From: an uncultured Prevotellaceae bacterium
GTDB taxonomy: Bacteria; Bacteroidota; Bacteroidia; Bacteroidales; Bacteroidaceae
Direction: 5' to 3'
Assembly (NCBI GenBank): GCA_946539475.1
Contig: CAMNHM010000036.1
Span: forward strand, 1 to 20,173
Length of the DNA stretch: 20,173 bases
Both the position numbers and the translations under genes were made by a program. The notes under the pieces were generated by a model. It was not told where the DNA came from and made no database searches. It saw only the letters and a program-made list of their open reading frames with translations. Numbering within the stretch: position 1 is the first letter of the stretch; each line of letters starts with the position of its first letter. Below are positions 14,003-20,173 of the stretch, in pieces.

Positions 14003-14194
14003 ATGTCAGAACACACACACCACTCTTCGCATCATCATCATCACCAGGAGAAAATGGATGGTGCAAGCGTTTTCAAACATAAGAGCCTATTGGCGATCCA
14101 CCGAAGGAAGGTGGTCGCCAAATGGCTTTATCGGATACTAATTATCTTGGCTATTGTGTTGGCAGGAGTCGTCGTCTATCTCTACACACATTAG
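14003..14194 (+). CDS. Small His-rich single-pass membrane protein
   Basis: 63 residues. The His-rich N-terminus (HTHHSSHHHHHQE, residues 4-16) is followed by a basic stretch (SVFKHKSLLAIHRRKVVAKW) and one hydrophobic helix at about 43-60 ending in YLYTH. The basic segment before the helix suggests an N-in orientation with the His cluster in the cytoplasm. ATG 14003 lies 10 nt after the rhamnosidase stop, so it is likely the last gene of the operon. The His cluster could bind Ni, Zn or Cu, but no partner gene for metal handling is nearby. The stop overlaps the stop of the convergent amidase gene by 2 bases. I recall similar short proteins in Prevotella, without known function. Confidence 0.7.
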   Translation: MSEHTHHSSHHHHHQEKMDGASVFKHKSLLAIHRRKVVAKWLYRILIILAIVLAGVVVYLYTH

Positions 14195-14946
14195 ACGTCG
14201 CGATCGTCGAGCACCCGGAAACTGTGGCGCATGGCCTGAAGGCGCTCCATGTTGAGATCGATGCTGAGCGTCCGCTGGCTGTCGGCAAGTGTGATGGCAT
14301 CGCCCTTGGGGTCAGCCACCAGCGATCCGCCGCCATACGCACAGGCAGGATCATTGCCCACACGGTTAACGGCCACAAGATAGCATTGGTTCTCGATGGC
14401 ACGTGCTCGGGTAAGCACGTGCCAGGCTTGTTGTCGCTTGGCGGGCCAGTTGGCTACGCAGAGGATGACATCGTATTCGCCTGCCCGCCCGTAGCGCGAG
14501 AAGACGGGGAAACGCAGGTCGTAGCATGTCAGCAGAAGGATGCGTACGCCCTGCCAGTTGACGATAACCGGTCGGTCGCCGCACGTATAGTGCTTGTTCT
14601 CATGACCGTGTGAGAAGAGATGATGCTTGTCGTAGTGAAACGTTGCATCAGGCGTGACAAAATAGTGACGGTTGCGGAATGTGCCGTCGGCGACCTTCAC
14701 GGCAAGGCTTCCGCTGACGGCACAGCCACGTTGGCGCGCCGTCTGCCGCATCCATCCGAGTGCCTCCGACGAAGCCTCCTCTTCAGCGATGCCCTCAGGT
14801 TCCATGACGAAGCCCGTCGCCCACATCTCAGGCAGGACGTAGAGGTCGGTGTTGCTGTCGGCCGTGCTGATCAGCTCTTCGGCTCGCCTGATATTTTCAG
14901 AGGGCGATGCCCAGTCGATGTCCATCTGTAGTAGTGAAACGTTCAT
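14191..14946 (-). CDS. Omega-amidase, Nit2/YafV-type carbon-nitrogen hydrolase
   Basis: A 251-residue cytoplasmic nitrilase-superfamily amidase, probably hydrolysing alpha-ketoglutaramate or alpha-ketosuccinamate (metabolite repair after transamination of glutamine or asparagine, and the methionine salvage side product). The catalytic triad is visible: Glu40 in VLPEMWATGF, Lys107 in YDKHHLF and Cys141 in LLTCYDLRFPVF. ANWPAKRQQAWHVLTRARAIEN and AVNRVGNDP are typical of the YafV branch. The start overlaps the trmN6 stop (ATGA), so translation is coupled. The stop codon (14193-14191) overlaps the TAG of the convergent small gene. The exact substrate is inferred from the family. Confidence 0.9.
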   Translation of the reverse strand: MNVSLLQMDIDWASPSENIRRAEELISTADSNTDLYVLPEMWATGFVMEPEGIAEEEASSEALGWMRQTARQRGCAVSGSLAVKVADGTFRNRHYFVTPDATFHYDKHHLFSHGHENKHYTCGDRPVIVNWQGVRILLLTCYDLRFPVFSRYGRAGEYDVILCVANWPAKRQQAWHVLTRARAIENQCYLVAVNRVGNDPACAYGGGSLVADPKGDAITLADSQRTLSIDLNMERLQAMRHSFRVLDDRDV

Positions 14947-15608
14947 AGGTAGAAATCGTTTGTCAGTTCAATGTATGCCTTGCTGCCCATCAGCAGCTCG
15001 TCGCGTTCCAGCGTGGCCGGATGCTTCCTGAACGCCAGCAGGTATCGTTTGGGCGTCTTTTGGGGCGACGTCCTGAAAGCACACTCGCGACTCTTGAACA
15101 GTCCTGCGAGGGCAGCTTCGCTCTCGATGGCGCCACGTCCTCGCGAGTCGATCACCAGCGACAGCTCGCCGTCGTCGGTGAGCAGCTGTGCCGATCGTTC
15201 CATCAGCAGACGGAAAGGCAGAGAGTCGTTGTGCCGGGCCATCGTGCGTTGGCGATCCGGGCTGTGCAGCGAGTCGGCAAAGTAGGGCGGGTTGCTGACG
15301 ATAGCCTCCCATTGTCGGTCGATTTCCAGATCTTTCAGGTCGACCTGCCGCATCAGGATGCGACTGCTGAATGGCGAGGCTAACGCATTCTCCTGCGCCT
15401 GCAACACTGCGTCGGCATCGATATCGATGCCCGTCACCTGTGCATCAGCGTATCGCTGTGCCATCATCAGGGCAATAAGACCGGTGCCTGTGCCGATATC
15501 GAGAATCGTCTTCCCTCCATGGGCCCAGGCACCTAAAAGAACGCCATCGGTGCCCACTTTCATGGCGCACCGATCCTGGCGTATGATGAAATTTTTGAGT
15601 TGGAACAT
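14943..15608 (-). CDS. trmN6: tRNA1(Val) A37 N6-methyltransferase
   Basis: A 221-residue SAM-dependent methyltransferase that modifies adenine-37 of tRNA1(Val), YfiC/TrmN6 family. Marks are FIIRQDRCAMKVGTDGVLLG at the N-terminus, the SAM loop DIGTGTGLIAL (37-47), the acidic end of strand 2 in GIDIDADAV, the N6-adenine motif NPPY (106-109), and the family stretch RTMARHNDSLPF. The length fits the family. It lies 55 nt downstream of the beta-barrel gene without a visible terminator or promoter, and overlaps the amidase gene by 4 nt. Confidence 0.92.
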   Translation of the reverse strand: MFQLKNFIIRQDRCAMKVGTDGVLLGAWAHGGKTILDIGTGTGLIALMMAQRYADAQVTGIDIDADAVLQAQENALASPFSSRILMRQVDLKDLEIDRQWEAIVSNPPYFADSLHSPDRQRTMARHNDSLPFRLLMERSAQLLTDDGELSLVIDSRGRGAIESEAALAGLFKSRECAFRTSPQKTPKRYLLAFRKHPATLERDELLMGSKAYIELTNDFYL

Positions 15609-15663
15609 GATTATCTAATCGGTATAGGTTTGCTCGGCTTACATGGTCGCATAGTGAAAGGAG

Positions 15664-18600
15664 TTAGCGTCGGCCTCCTCCGCCGCCGAAGCCACCGCCT
15701 CCGCCGAAGCCACCGCCTCCGCCGAAGCCTCCGCCACCGCCAAAACCACCGCCTCCGCCGAAGCCACCGCCACCGCGGTTGCCGCGTCCGCCGCCTTCAC
15801 CCTCGCCTTCGCCACCGCCGCCGCGACGGGCACTGCTGCGCCCACCGAACAGGTTCAGACGATAACTGACGTGAAGCATGGCATAGGATGTGATAGAGTT
15901 CACCTCGCGGTCCGTCCATCCGTTGGCGTTGACGGTGCGGCTGAAGTTGGTCTCCTCATGGAGTATGTCGTACCATTGCAGCATCACCGTGAGTGCTCTT
16001 CCGCGCAGGAAGCTGTAGCTCAGCTGAGCATTCCATATCAGCTCGTTGGTGTTCAGCGTGGCATCGCTGTATCCGCGCTTGCTGTAGCAGTGGAAGTCGG
16101 TAGAGAGGACGGGCAGCGGCGTAGCGTTCCTCGGACGGTTGGGAAGCTGGTTGAGGTCTATGCGGGTATTGCCGCCGTAGTTGAAGTTCCACGTCGTGAG
16201 GTTACGGCTTGCCTGCAGTCGGTTCTCCGTCCGTGCGTAGGTGACGCGTGCGTTCAGTGAGAAGTTCCACCAGCGATTGCGATAGCTGAGCGACACGTCG
16301 GGCGATACATTATAAGAATGTGTCACGTTACGGTCAGGGATAGCCGTACGGTTCAGGTTTACGTAGCCGATGCGGTGGTTGTAGCTCATATTCACGCCTC
16401 CGCTCACGTCCCATCGGTTGAGCGTGTCGAGGCCGATGTTGAACGAAGCTCCTCCGCTGGTGCTCCAGTTACCGTTGATGTTCTCGGGTCGTGAGATGCG
16501 TCCGCCGGTGGTCTCGTTGTATGTCACCACATTGCCGATGGAGTTGCTCGTGCGTTGTAGGTTGGCATTCGTGCTGAAGCTCCAGTGTGCCTGCTGCTTG
16601 GGAATCTGGAATCCCAGGCTGTCCTCAACGAACTGCGGTGTGCGCTGCTTCTGGAAGTTGATGCCGAGGTTGGAGTTGAACGACGGCTTCAGTCCGGGGT
16701 TACCCATCGAGATGTTCAGGGGGTTGGTGTCGTCGTAGATATCGAGCAGCTGTGTGATGCTGGGCTGCGAAGTGTTTCCTCGAAGTGTCACCTGCAGGTT
16801 GGTCTGCTGATTGAAGCGATAGCGCATGTTCAGCGTGGGCGAGTAGTTGGTGACCGTACGCACGGTGTCGATGGGTATGCCGAGATACTGCTGTATGTAG
16901 TGCGAGCGCTGCGGCTGTACGGTCACACCGACGTTCATGTTCAGCTGGTCACGCACGATGCGCAGCTGCATGTCGATGTTCTGTCCGTCCTCCGTACGCT
17001 CGGAGTAGCGGCTCAGACGGTCGCTGATATACATCTCGTAGGGGTTGTCGAGATATCCGAAGAGGCGTGCCCAGTCGCGGTATTCGTTCAGCACGTCCTG
17101 GAAAGCAGGCTCTCCCAGGTCGGGGAAGTCGTAGGTAGAGGGGTCGTTCTTCGAGAAACTGTGGTTGTAGCGGTAGTTCAGCTGAAGGAAGATTCCCTGC
17201 GCTCCGAAGCTACGCATCCTGTTTCGGTTTCCGAACGGTCCTCGTGCCTGCTGCTGTGTGGTGTCCTCAGGCTCGGGTTTCGGCTTGAAGGTGTAGAGCG
17301 GCTCACTATAGGTGGCTCCTATGGAATAGCTGAAGTTGGTGTTGTTCGAAAGGGTGTAGCGGTTTGTCTGGTAGGTGGAGTCGTTGCCGAAGCGGTCCAT
17401 CTGCTGGTAGAGGTGAACGGCCGACAGATTGGCATTCTTGTTCTCGCCGTCGCTATAGTTGATGTTTCCGCTGATGGAGATGTTGCGGCCACGGTTGCCG
17501 AAGCGGCGGTAGAGCTGCATTTGCGTGCTGAGGTTTTTGTTGGCGCCTTGGCCCATCGACTTGCCCTGACGATTGTTGACGATGAGTCCCAGGTCGTCCA
17601 TGTGTTGCAGGCTCCGCTGGCTCAAGGCATCGGTCACATAATCGAAGGGGTTGGCATTGAACGAGGCATTGCTCGAGAACGACCGGCTGTTGTTGGTCGA
17701 GATGCTCACGTTGGGACGGAACGAGACGTTCGTCAGCGTATCAATCGCCCACTGAATGTTCATGTTGCCCGTCCAGCTGTTGTTGCGCGAATAACTCTGG
17801 CTGATGCTGTTCGAGAAGGCACCGCCACGTGTGTTGACGAAGTTCTCCGACCCTGAGCGGTTCCAGTTGTCGGCGTCGTTGCGCGTCCAGGTCACACGGC
17901 CGCTCATCCTCAGGTTCTCACCGTTGGGCTTGCGCTGGCTTTCGTAGCTGGCGTCCAGTGCTGCAGTCTTCGTCTCACGCTGTCCGTTGCCGCCGCCTCG
18001 TCCTCGGCCTCCACGTCCCGAGAAGTTGCGGTCGTTGACGTTGTTGGCATTGCCCATGAACGTATAGCGGATGTCGCCGAATGGCTTCATGGCTGTCAGA
18101 CGGATGCCATAGCGCTTGTCGGTACCGTAGCCCAGGTCAGGATTTGCCTGCAGGCCTCGGCGTGCACTGCGCTTCGTGACAAACTCGAGCACGAAGTCGT
18201 CGTTGCCGTCGTCGATGCCTGTCATGCGCGAGTTGTCGCTTTTCTCGTCGTAGGCCTTCACCTTGTCGATGACGTACGAGGGCAGGTTCTTCATCACGGC
18301 ATCGTTGTTGCCCGTCATGAAGTCGCGTCCGTCGAGCTTGAATCGTCTCACATCCTTTCCGTTGATGCTGATCTTACCGTCGTCGTCAATTTTTGCGCCG
18401 GGGAGCATCTCTACCAGTGCCTCGATGACCGACCCTTCGGGCACGCGGAAGGCATCGGCATTGTAGACCACGGTGTCGTCCTTGATCACCATCTTCGGTA
18501 TGTTGGCCGTGACGACGGCATCGTCGAGCAGCACCTCAGCCGACTCCATGGCAATGGTGCCCAGCGTAACGTTGCGGCGGGAGGTGACGGTGACGCTTCT

Positions 18601-18876
18601 CGTCAATGGCTGGTAGCCCAGATAGCTGACTTTCAGCAGATAGTTGCCGTTGGCAATGTTGCTGAAGATAAAGCCACCATCGTCGTTGGCAAGCTTTCCG
18701 CCGATGAAGACGGTGTCGCCAGTGCCTAGCTTATAGAGTTGAAGTGTTGTCTTAGCCAGTGCCTCGTCGTTCTCTTTGTCGACGACACGTCCTGATACCG
18801 TGCGCTGGGCGCTGACCGGGAGCATACCTATTGAAATCAATGAGAGTATGGCAATAATGTAGCGTAATTGATGCAT
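15664..18876 (-). CDS. Outer-membrane beta-barrel protein (TonB-receptor-like, CarboxypepD_reg domain) with Gly-rich tail
   Basis: 1070 residues. The signal peptide is cleaved near VSA-QR (23/24). A carboxypeptidase-regulatory-like domain covers about 25-105 (VSGRVVDKENDEALAKTTL...GNYLLKVSYLGY), then comes a plug-like part (VIEALVEMLPGAKIDDDGKI, INGKDVRRFKLDGRDF) and a long beta-barrel from about 250. This is the OMP_b-brl_3 type found next to TonB receptors in Bacteroidetes; the ligand is unknown. Two odd Gly/Arg-rich segments occur: SGRGGRGRGGGNGQ at about 286-299, and the last 58 residues after the final strand HVSYRLNLFGG. The start ATG 18876 is chosen over GTG 18912 because it begins the signal peptide. 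There is no SusD partner. No convincing TAnnTTTG promoter was found upstream. It is probably first in a transcript with trmN6 and the amidase. Confidence 0.88.
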   Translation of the reverse strand: MHQLRYIIAILSLISIGMLPVSAQRTVSGRVVDKENDEALAKTTLQLYKLGTGDTVFIGGKLANDDGGFIFSNIANGNYLLKVSYLGYQPLTRSVTVTSRRNVTLGTIAMESAEVLLDDAVVTANIPKMVIKDDTVVYNADAFRVPEGSVIEALVEMLPGAKIDDDGKISINGKDVRRFKLDGRDFMTGNNDAVMKNLPSYVIDKVKAYDEKSDNSRMTGIDDGNDDFVLEFVTKRSARRGLQANPDLGYGTDKRYGIRLTAMKPFGDIRYTFMGNANNVNDRNFSGRGGRGRGGGNGQRETKTAALDASYESQRKPNGENLRMSGRVTWTRNDADNWNRSGSENFVNTRGGAFSNSISQSYSRNNSWTGNMNIQWAIDTLTNVSFRPNVSISTNNSRSFSSNASFNANPFDYVTDALSQRSLQHMDDLGLIVNNRQGKSMGQGANKNLSTQMQLYRRFGNRGRNISISGNINYSDGENKNANLSAVHLYQQMDRFGNDSTYQTNRYTLSNNTNFSYSIGATYSEPLYTFKPKPEPEDTTQQQARGPFGNRNRMRSFGAQGIFLQLNYRYNHSFSKNDPSTYDFPDLGEPAFQDVLNEYRDWARLFGYLDNPYEMYISDRLSRYSERTEDGQNIDMQLRIVRDQLNMNVGVTVQPQRSHYIQQYLGIPIDTVRTVTNYSPTLNMRYRFNQQTNLQVTLRGNTSQPSITQLLDIYDDTNPLNISMGNPGLKPSFNSNLGINFQKQRTPQFVEDSLGFQIPKQQAHWSFSTNANLQRTSNSIGNVVTYNETTGGRISRPENINGNWSTSGGASFNIGLDTLNRWDVSGGVNMSYNHRIGYVNLNRTAIPDRNVTHSYNVSPDVSLSYRNRWWNFSLNARVTYARTENRLQASRNLTTWNFNYGGNTRIDLNQLPNRPRNATPLPVLSTDFHCYSKRGYSDATLNTNELIWNAQLSYSFLRGRALTVMLQWYDILHEETNFSRTVNANGWTDREVNSITSYAMLHVSYRLNLFGGRSSARRGGGGEGEGEGGGRGNRGGGGFGGGGGFGGGGGFGGGGGFGGGGGFGGGGGRR
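15682..15771 (-). repeat. Five 18-nt tandem repeats encoding (FGGGGG)n
   Basis: The phenylalanine codons fall at 15688, 15706, 15724, 15742 and 15760, exactly 18 nt apart, in otherwise Gly codons (GGC/GGT/GGA). Unit 4 is the most changed, with TTT and GGT codons. Such arrays change length by slippage; the copies here stay in frame. Confidence 0.9.
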
Positions 18877-19036
18877 CCGTTTTTGTTGATTTGTTATGCT
18901 TGTTAGATGCACACCTATTGGCGATGTTTAAGACGCATTTATATATTTAACAAACGTTCACAAATAAAGGCGGCGATTGACAATTTGGAGGAGTATCTCG
19001 TTATATACACAGTATTTTTTTGTTTTTAGGGTGCAC

Positions 19037-19112
19037 GGGTGACACAACCCCGATAAACACTGGGGCATGCACCTTGTTTTGGAGGGTGACACGGGTGACA
19101 CGAGGGTGACAC
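19037..19112 (+). repeat. Four GGGTGACAC direct repeats
   Basis: Exact copies lie at 19037-19045, 19084-19092, 19093-19101 and 19104-19112, with a related GGGTGCAC just before the first (19029-19036). Between copies 1 and 2, CCCC (19048-19051) pairs with GGGG (19062-19065) and GGTGCA (19030-19035) pairs with TGCACC (19068-19073), so the block can also fold. The role is unknown. Confidence 0.75.
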
Positions 19113-19180
19113 AATGCGAGTGGCAAGCAGAAAGGGATGTAGAAGAGCGTATGGCGGGCGGGTGAAGGTGGCAGGAAAAT

Positions 19181-19263
19181 AAATTCTCTAGAGAATTTGA
19201 GCTTGCGGACGTATCTCAAAGGTTGCGAGAACGTAGCTGACGCTTAAATTCTCTAGAGAATTT
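19181..19263. repeat. Pair of perfect 18-bp palindromes AAATTCTCTAGAGAATTT
   Basis: Identical copies at 19181-19198 and 19246-19263, with 47 bp between them and centres 65 bp apart. Each is fully self-complementary (AAATTCTCT/AGAGAATTT). The spacer has no obvious gene. Two exact, separate copies argue against chance; they may be the ends of a tiny mobile element or twin binding sites. Confidence 0.85.
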
Positions 19264-19362
19264 GTCGGTTTGTTGTATGGCTTTTATTTTTATGTCAGTG
19301 AATGAGGGCGCGCGAGAAGTAATGTCATGTACTGCTATCATGGACTAAACATTAACGTTAAA

Positions 19363-19394
19363 GGGTTCCGGGCAGTTTTACATGCTCAGAACCC
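19363..19394 (-). terminator. Hairpin downstream of groEL, possible terminator
   Basis: GGGTTCCGGGCA (19363-19374) pairs with TGCTCAGAACCC (19383-19394), giving 12 positions with one C-A mismatch and one G-T wobble around an 8-nt loop. On the minus strand it lies about 60 nt past the groEL stop and is followed by only TTT, so the T-tract is weak. It is the best termination candidate for groEL in the gap. Confidence 0.45.
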
Positions 19395-19453
19395 CTATGT
19401 TTTATACCGTAATCGAACGATTTAGCGTCCGTCGGCTTTTTACCGCCTTTAGC

Positions 19454-20173
19454 TTACATCATGCCACCCATTCCCGGGTTGCCCATCGGCATGGCAGGCT
19501 CCTTCTCGGGTTTGTCGACGATGAGGCACTCAGTGGTGAGGAACATGCCGGCGATGCTGGCGGCATTCTCCAGAGCTACGCGAGCCACCTTGGCAGGGTC
19601 GATGATACCGGCCTTGCGCAGGTCCTCATACTCATCGGTGCGGGCATTGTAGCCGAAGTCGCCCTGACCCTCGCGCACCTTCTGCACGACGACGGCACCC
19701 TCGGCACCACCGTTGACGGCAATCTGGCGCAGCGGCTCCTCGATGGCGCGGCACACGATGTTGATACCAGTCTGCTCGTCGGCATTGTCGCCCTTCACCT
19801 GAGTCAGAGCTTCCTGAGCACGGATGTAGGTGGTGCCACCACCAGCGACGACACCTTCCTCGATGGCAGCGCGGGTAGCGCAGAGAGCATCGTCGACGCG
19901 GTCTTTCTTCTCCTTCATCTCCACCTCGCTGTTGGCACCGACATAGAGCACTGCCACGCCACCTGCCAATTTGGCAAGGCGCTCCTGCAGCTTCTCCTTG
20001 TCGTAGCTGCTAGTGGTGAGCTCGATCTCCTTCTTAATCTGGTTTACGCGGTCCTTGATGGCCTGGCTGTCGCCAGCGCCGTTGACGATGGTGGTGTTGT
20101 CCTTGCTGACGGTCAGCTTCTCGCAGGTGCCGAGCATCTCGAGCGTAGCCTGCTCCAGCTTCAGACCCTTCTC
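19454..20173 (-). CDS. groEL: Chaperonin GroEL (Hsp60), C-terminal part
   Basis: ATP-driven cytoplasmic folding chaperone that forms 14-subunit rings with GroES. About 239 C-terminal residues are present; the frame is open to the window edge, so the first half lies outside. Visible are the end of the apical domain ([14 protein letters not shown]), [49 protein letters not shown] with the aspartate needed for ATP hydrolysis, and the equatorial C-terminus [18 protein letters not shown]. The tail [14 protein letters not shown] is the usual flexible Gly/Met end. ALCATRAA, where the E. coli protein has ALHATRAA, fits Bacteroidales. groES, normally upstream, is beyond the window. Confidence 0.97.
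   Translation of the reverse strand, partial: EKGLKLEQATLEMLGTCEKLTVSKDNTTIVNGAGDSQAIKDRVNQIKKEIELTTSSYDKEKLQERLAKLAGGVAVLYVGANSEVEMKEKKDRVDDALCATRAAIEEGVVAGGGTTYIRAQEALTQVKGDNADEQTGINIVCRAIEEPLRQIAVNGGAEGAVVVQKVREGQGDFGYNARTDEYEDLRKAGIIDPAKVARVALENAASIAGMFLTTECLIVDKPEKEPAMPMGNPGMGGMM

Larger units (their letters stand above)
18877..19453. other. Intergenic gap between groEL and the beta-barrel gene
   Basis: 577 bp without a credible gene; a 72-codon minus-strand frame at 19001-19219 reads through repeats and is not supported. It contains GGGTGACAC repeats (19037-19112), two 18-bp palindromes (19181-19263), a 10-bp palindrome TTAACGTTAA (19352-19361) and a 12-bp hairpin (19363-19394). The AT-rich 18920-18965 part should hold the beta-barrel promoter, but no good -33/-7 pair is seen. 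Confidence 0.7.

Noticed and set aside
15682..15771. CRISPR-like array
   Set aside because: The units are contiguous 18-mers without spacers and lie in frame inside a gene.
15600..15869. Plus-strand Arg/His-rich repetitive frame
   Set aside because: Produced by reading the Gly-codon repeat of the beta-barrel gene on the other strand.
16585..17856. 423-codon plus-strand open frame
   Set aside because: Antisense of the outer-membrane beta-barrel gene; long because of the codon bias of the real gene.
18877..18990. Promoter for the beta-barrel gene
   Set aside because: TTTATTTG and TATAAATG on the minus strand resemble the -7 box but miss key bases or lack a -33 box at 19-21 nt, so no site is annotated.
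19001..19219. 72-codon minus-strand frame before groEL
   Set aside because: It reads through the GGGTGACAC repeats and a palindrome; no promoter and no recognisable sequence.

Overview
The window looks like a chromosomal segment from the Bacteroidota, most likely Bacteroidales and probably a Prevotella-like genus. The reasons are: three promoters of the Bacteroidetes type (TTTG or TTG, 19 nt, TAnnTTTG), no clear Shine-Dalgarno sites, a DUF4494 protein, a four-helix-bundle-suffix protein, a CarboxypepD_reg-like/beta-barrel outer-membrane protein, and a GroEL with Bacteroidales-like sequence. The genus is an inference from family resemblance; no search was run.

Layout. (1) Positions 1-486 hold the 3' half of asnA (ammonia-dependent asparagine synthetase), followed by a repeat- and hairpin-rich gap. 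(2) On the minus strand, 2669-925, two related lipoprotein genes sit in tandem. Together they carry three copies of a domain with a D-x-[ND]-F-D-G-x-x-D loop. (3) A compact divergent promoter region (2695-2785) serves these lipoproteins and a plus-strand operon of a DUF4494 protein, a YggS-type PLP protein and nspC (carboxynorspermidine/carboxyspermidine decarboxylase, polyamine synthesis). (4) After a gap with a 66-bp tandem duplication and a good promoter come two overlapping ABC exporter genes. They form a classic asymmetric heterodimer with one degenerate and one intact ATP site. (5) Just downstream on the same strand are a CE12-like rhamnogalacturonan acetylesterase, a four-helix-bundle-suffix protein with a repetitive tail, a GH106-like alpha-L-rhamnosidase and a 63-residue His-rich membrane peptide. 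The esterase and rhamnosidase point to pectin (rhamnogalacturonan I) breakdown, although no SusC/SusD pair is visible. (6) The minus strand then carries, in transcription order, a 1070-residue outer-membrane beta-barrel protein with a Gly-rich tail, trmN6 and an omega-amidase (YafV/Nit2 type). The amidase stop codon overlaps the stop codon of the His-rich peptide gene. (7) A 577-bp gap with several repeat families precedes the 3' part of groEL on the minus strand, which runs off the window end.

No complete new multi-gene system is obvious. The observations most worth following are: (a) the four-helix-bundle gene, whose 3' coding end holds two complementary 9-nt-period repeat arrays that can fold into a stem of about 44 bp and whose G-rich arm fits a G-quadruplex pattern; (b) three unrelated palindrome families, each present as a close pair in a different intergenic gap (centres 44, 66 and 65 bp apart); (c) the tandem lipoproteins, which resemble XAC2610-type periplasmic inhibitor/immunity domains; and (d) the Gly-rich tail on the beta-barrel protein.
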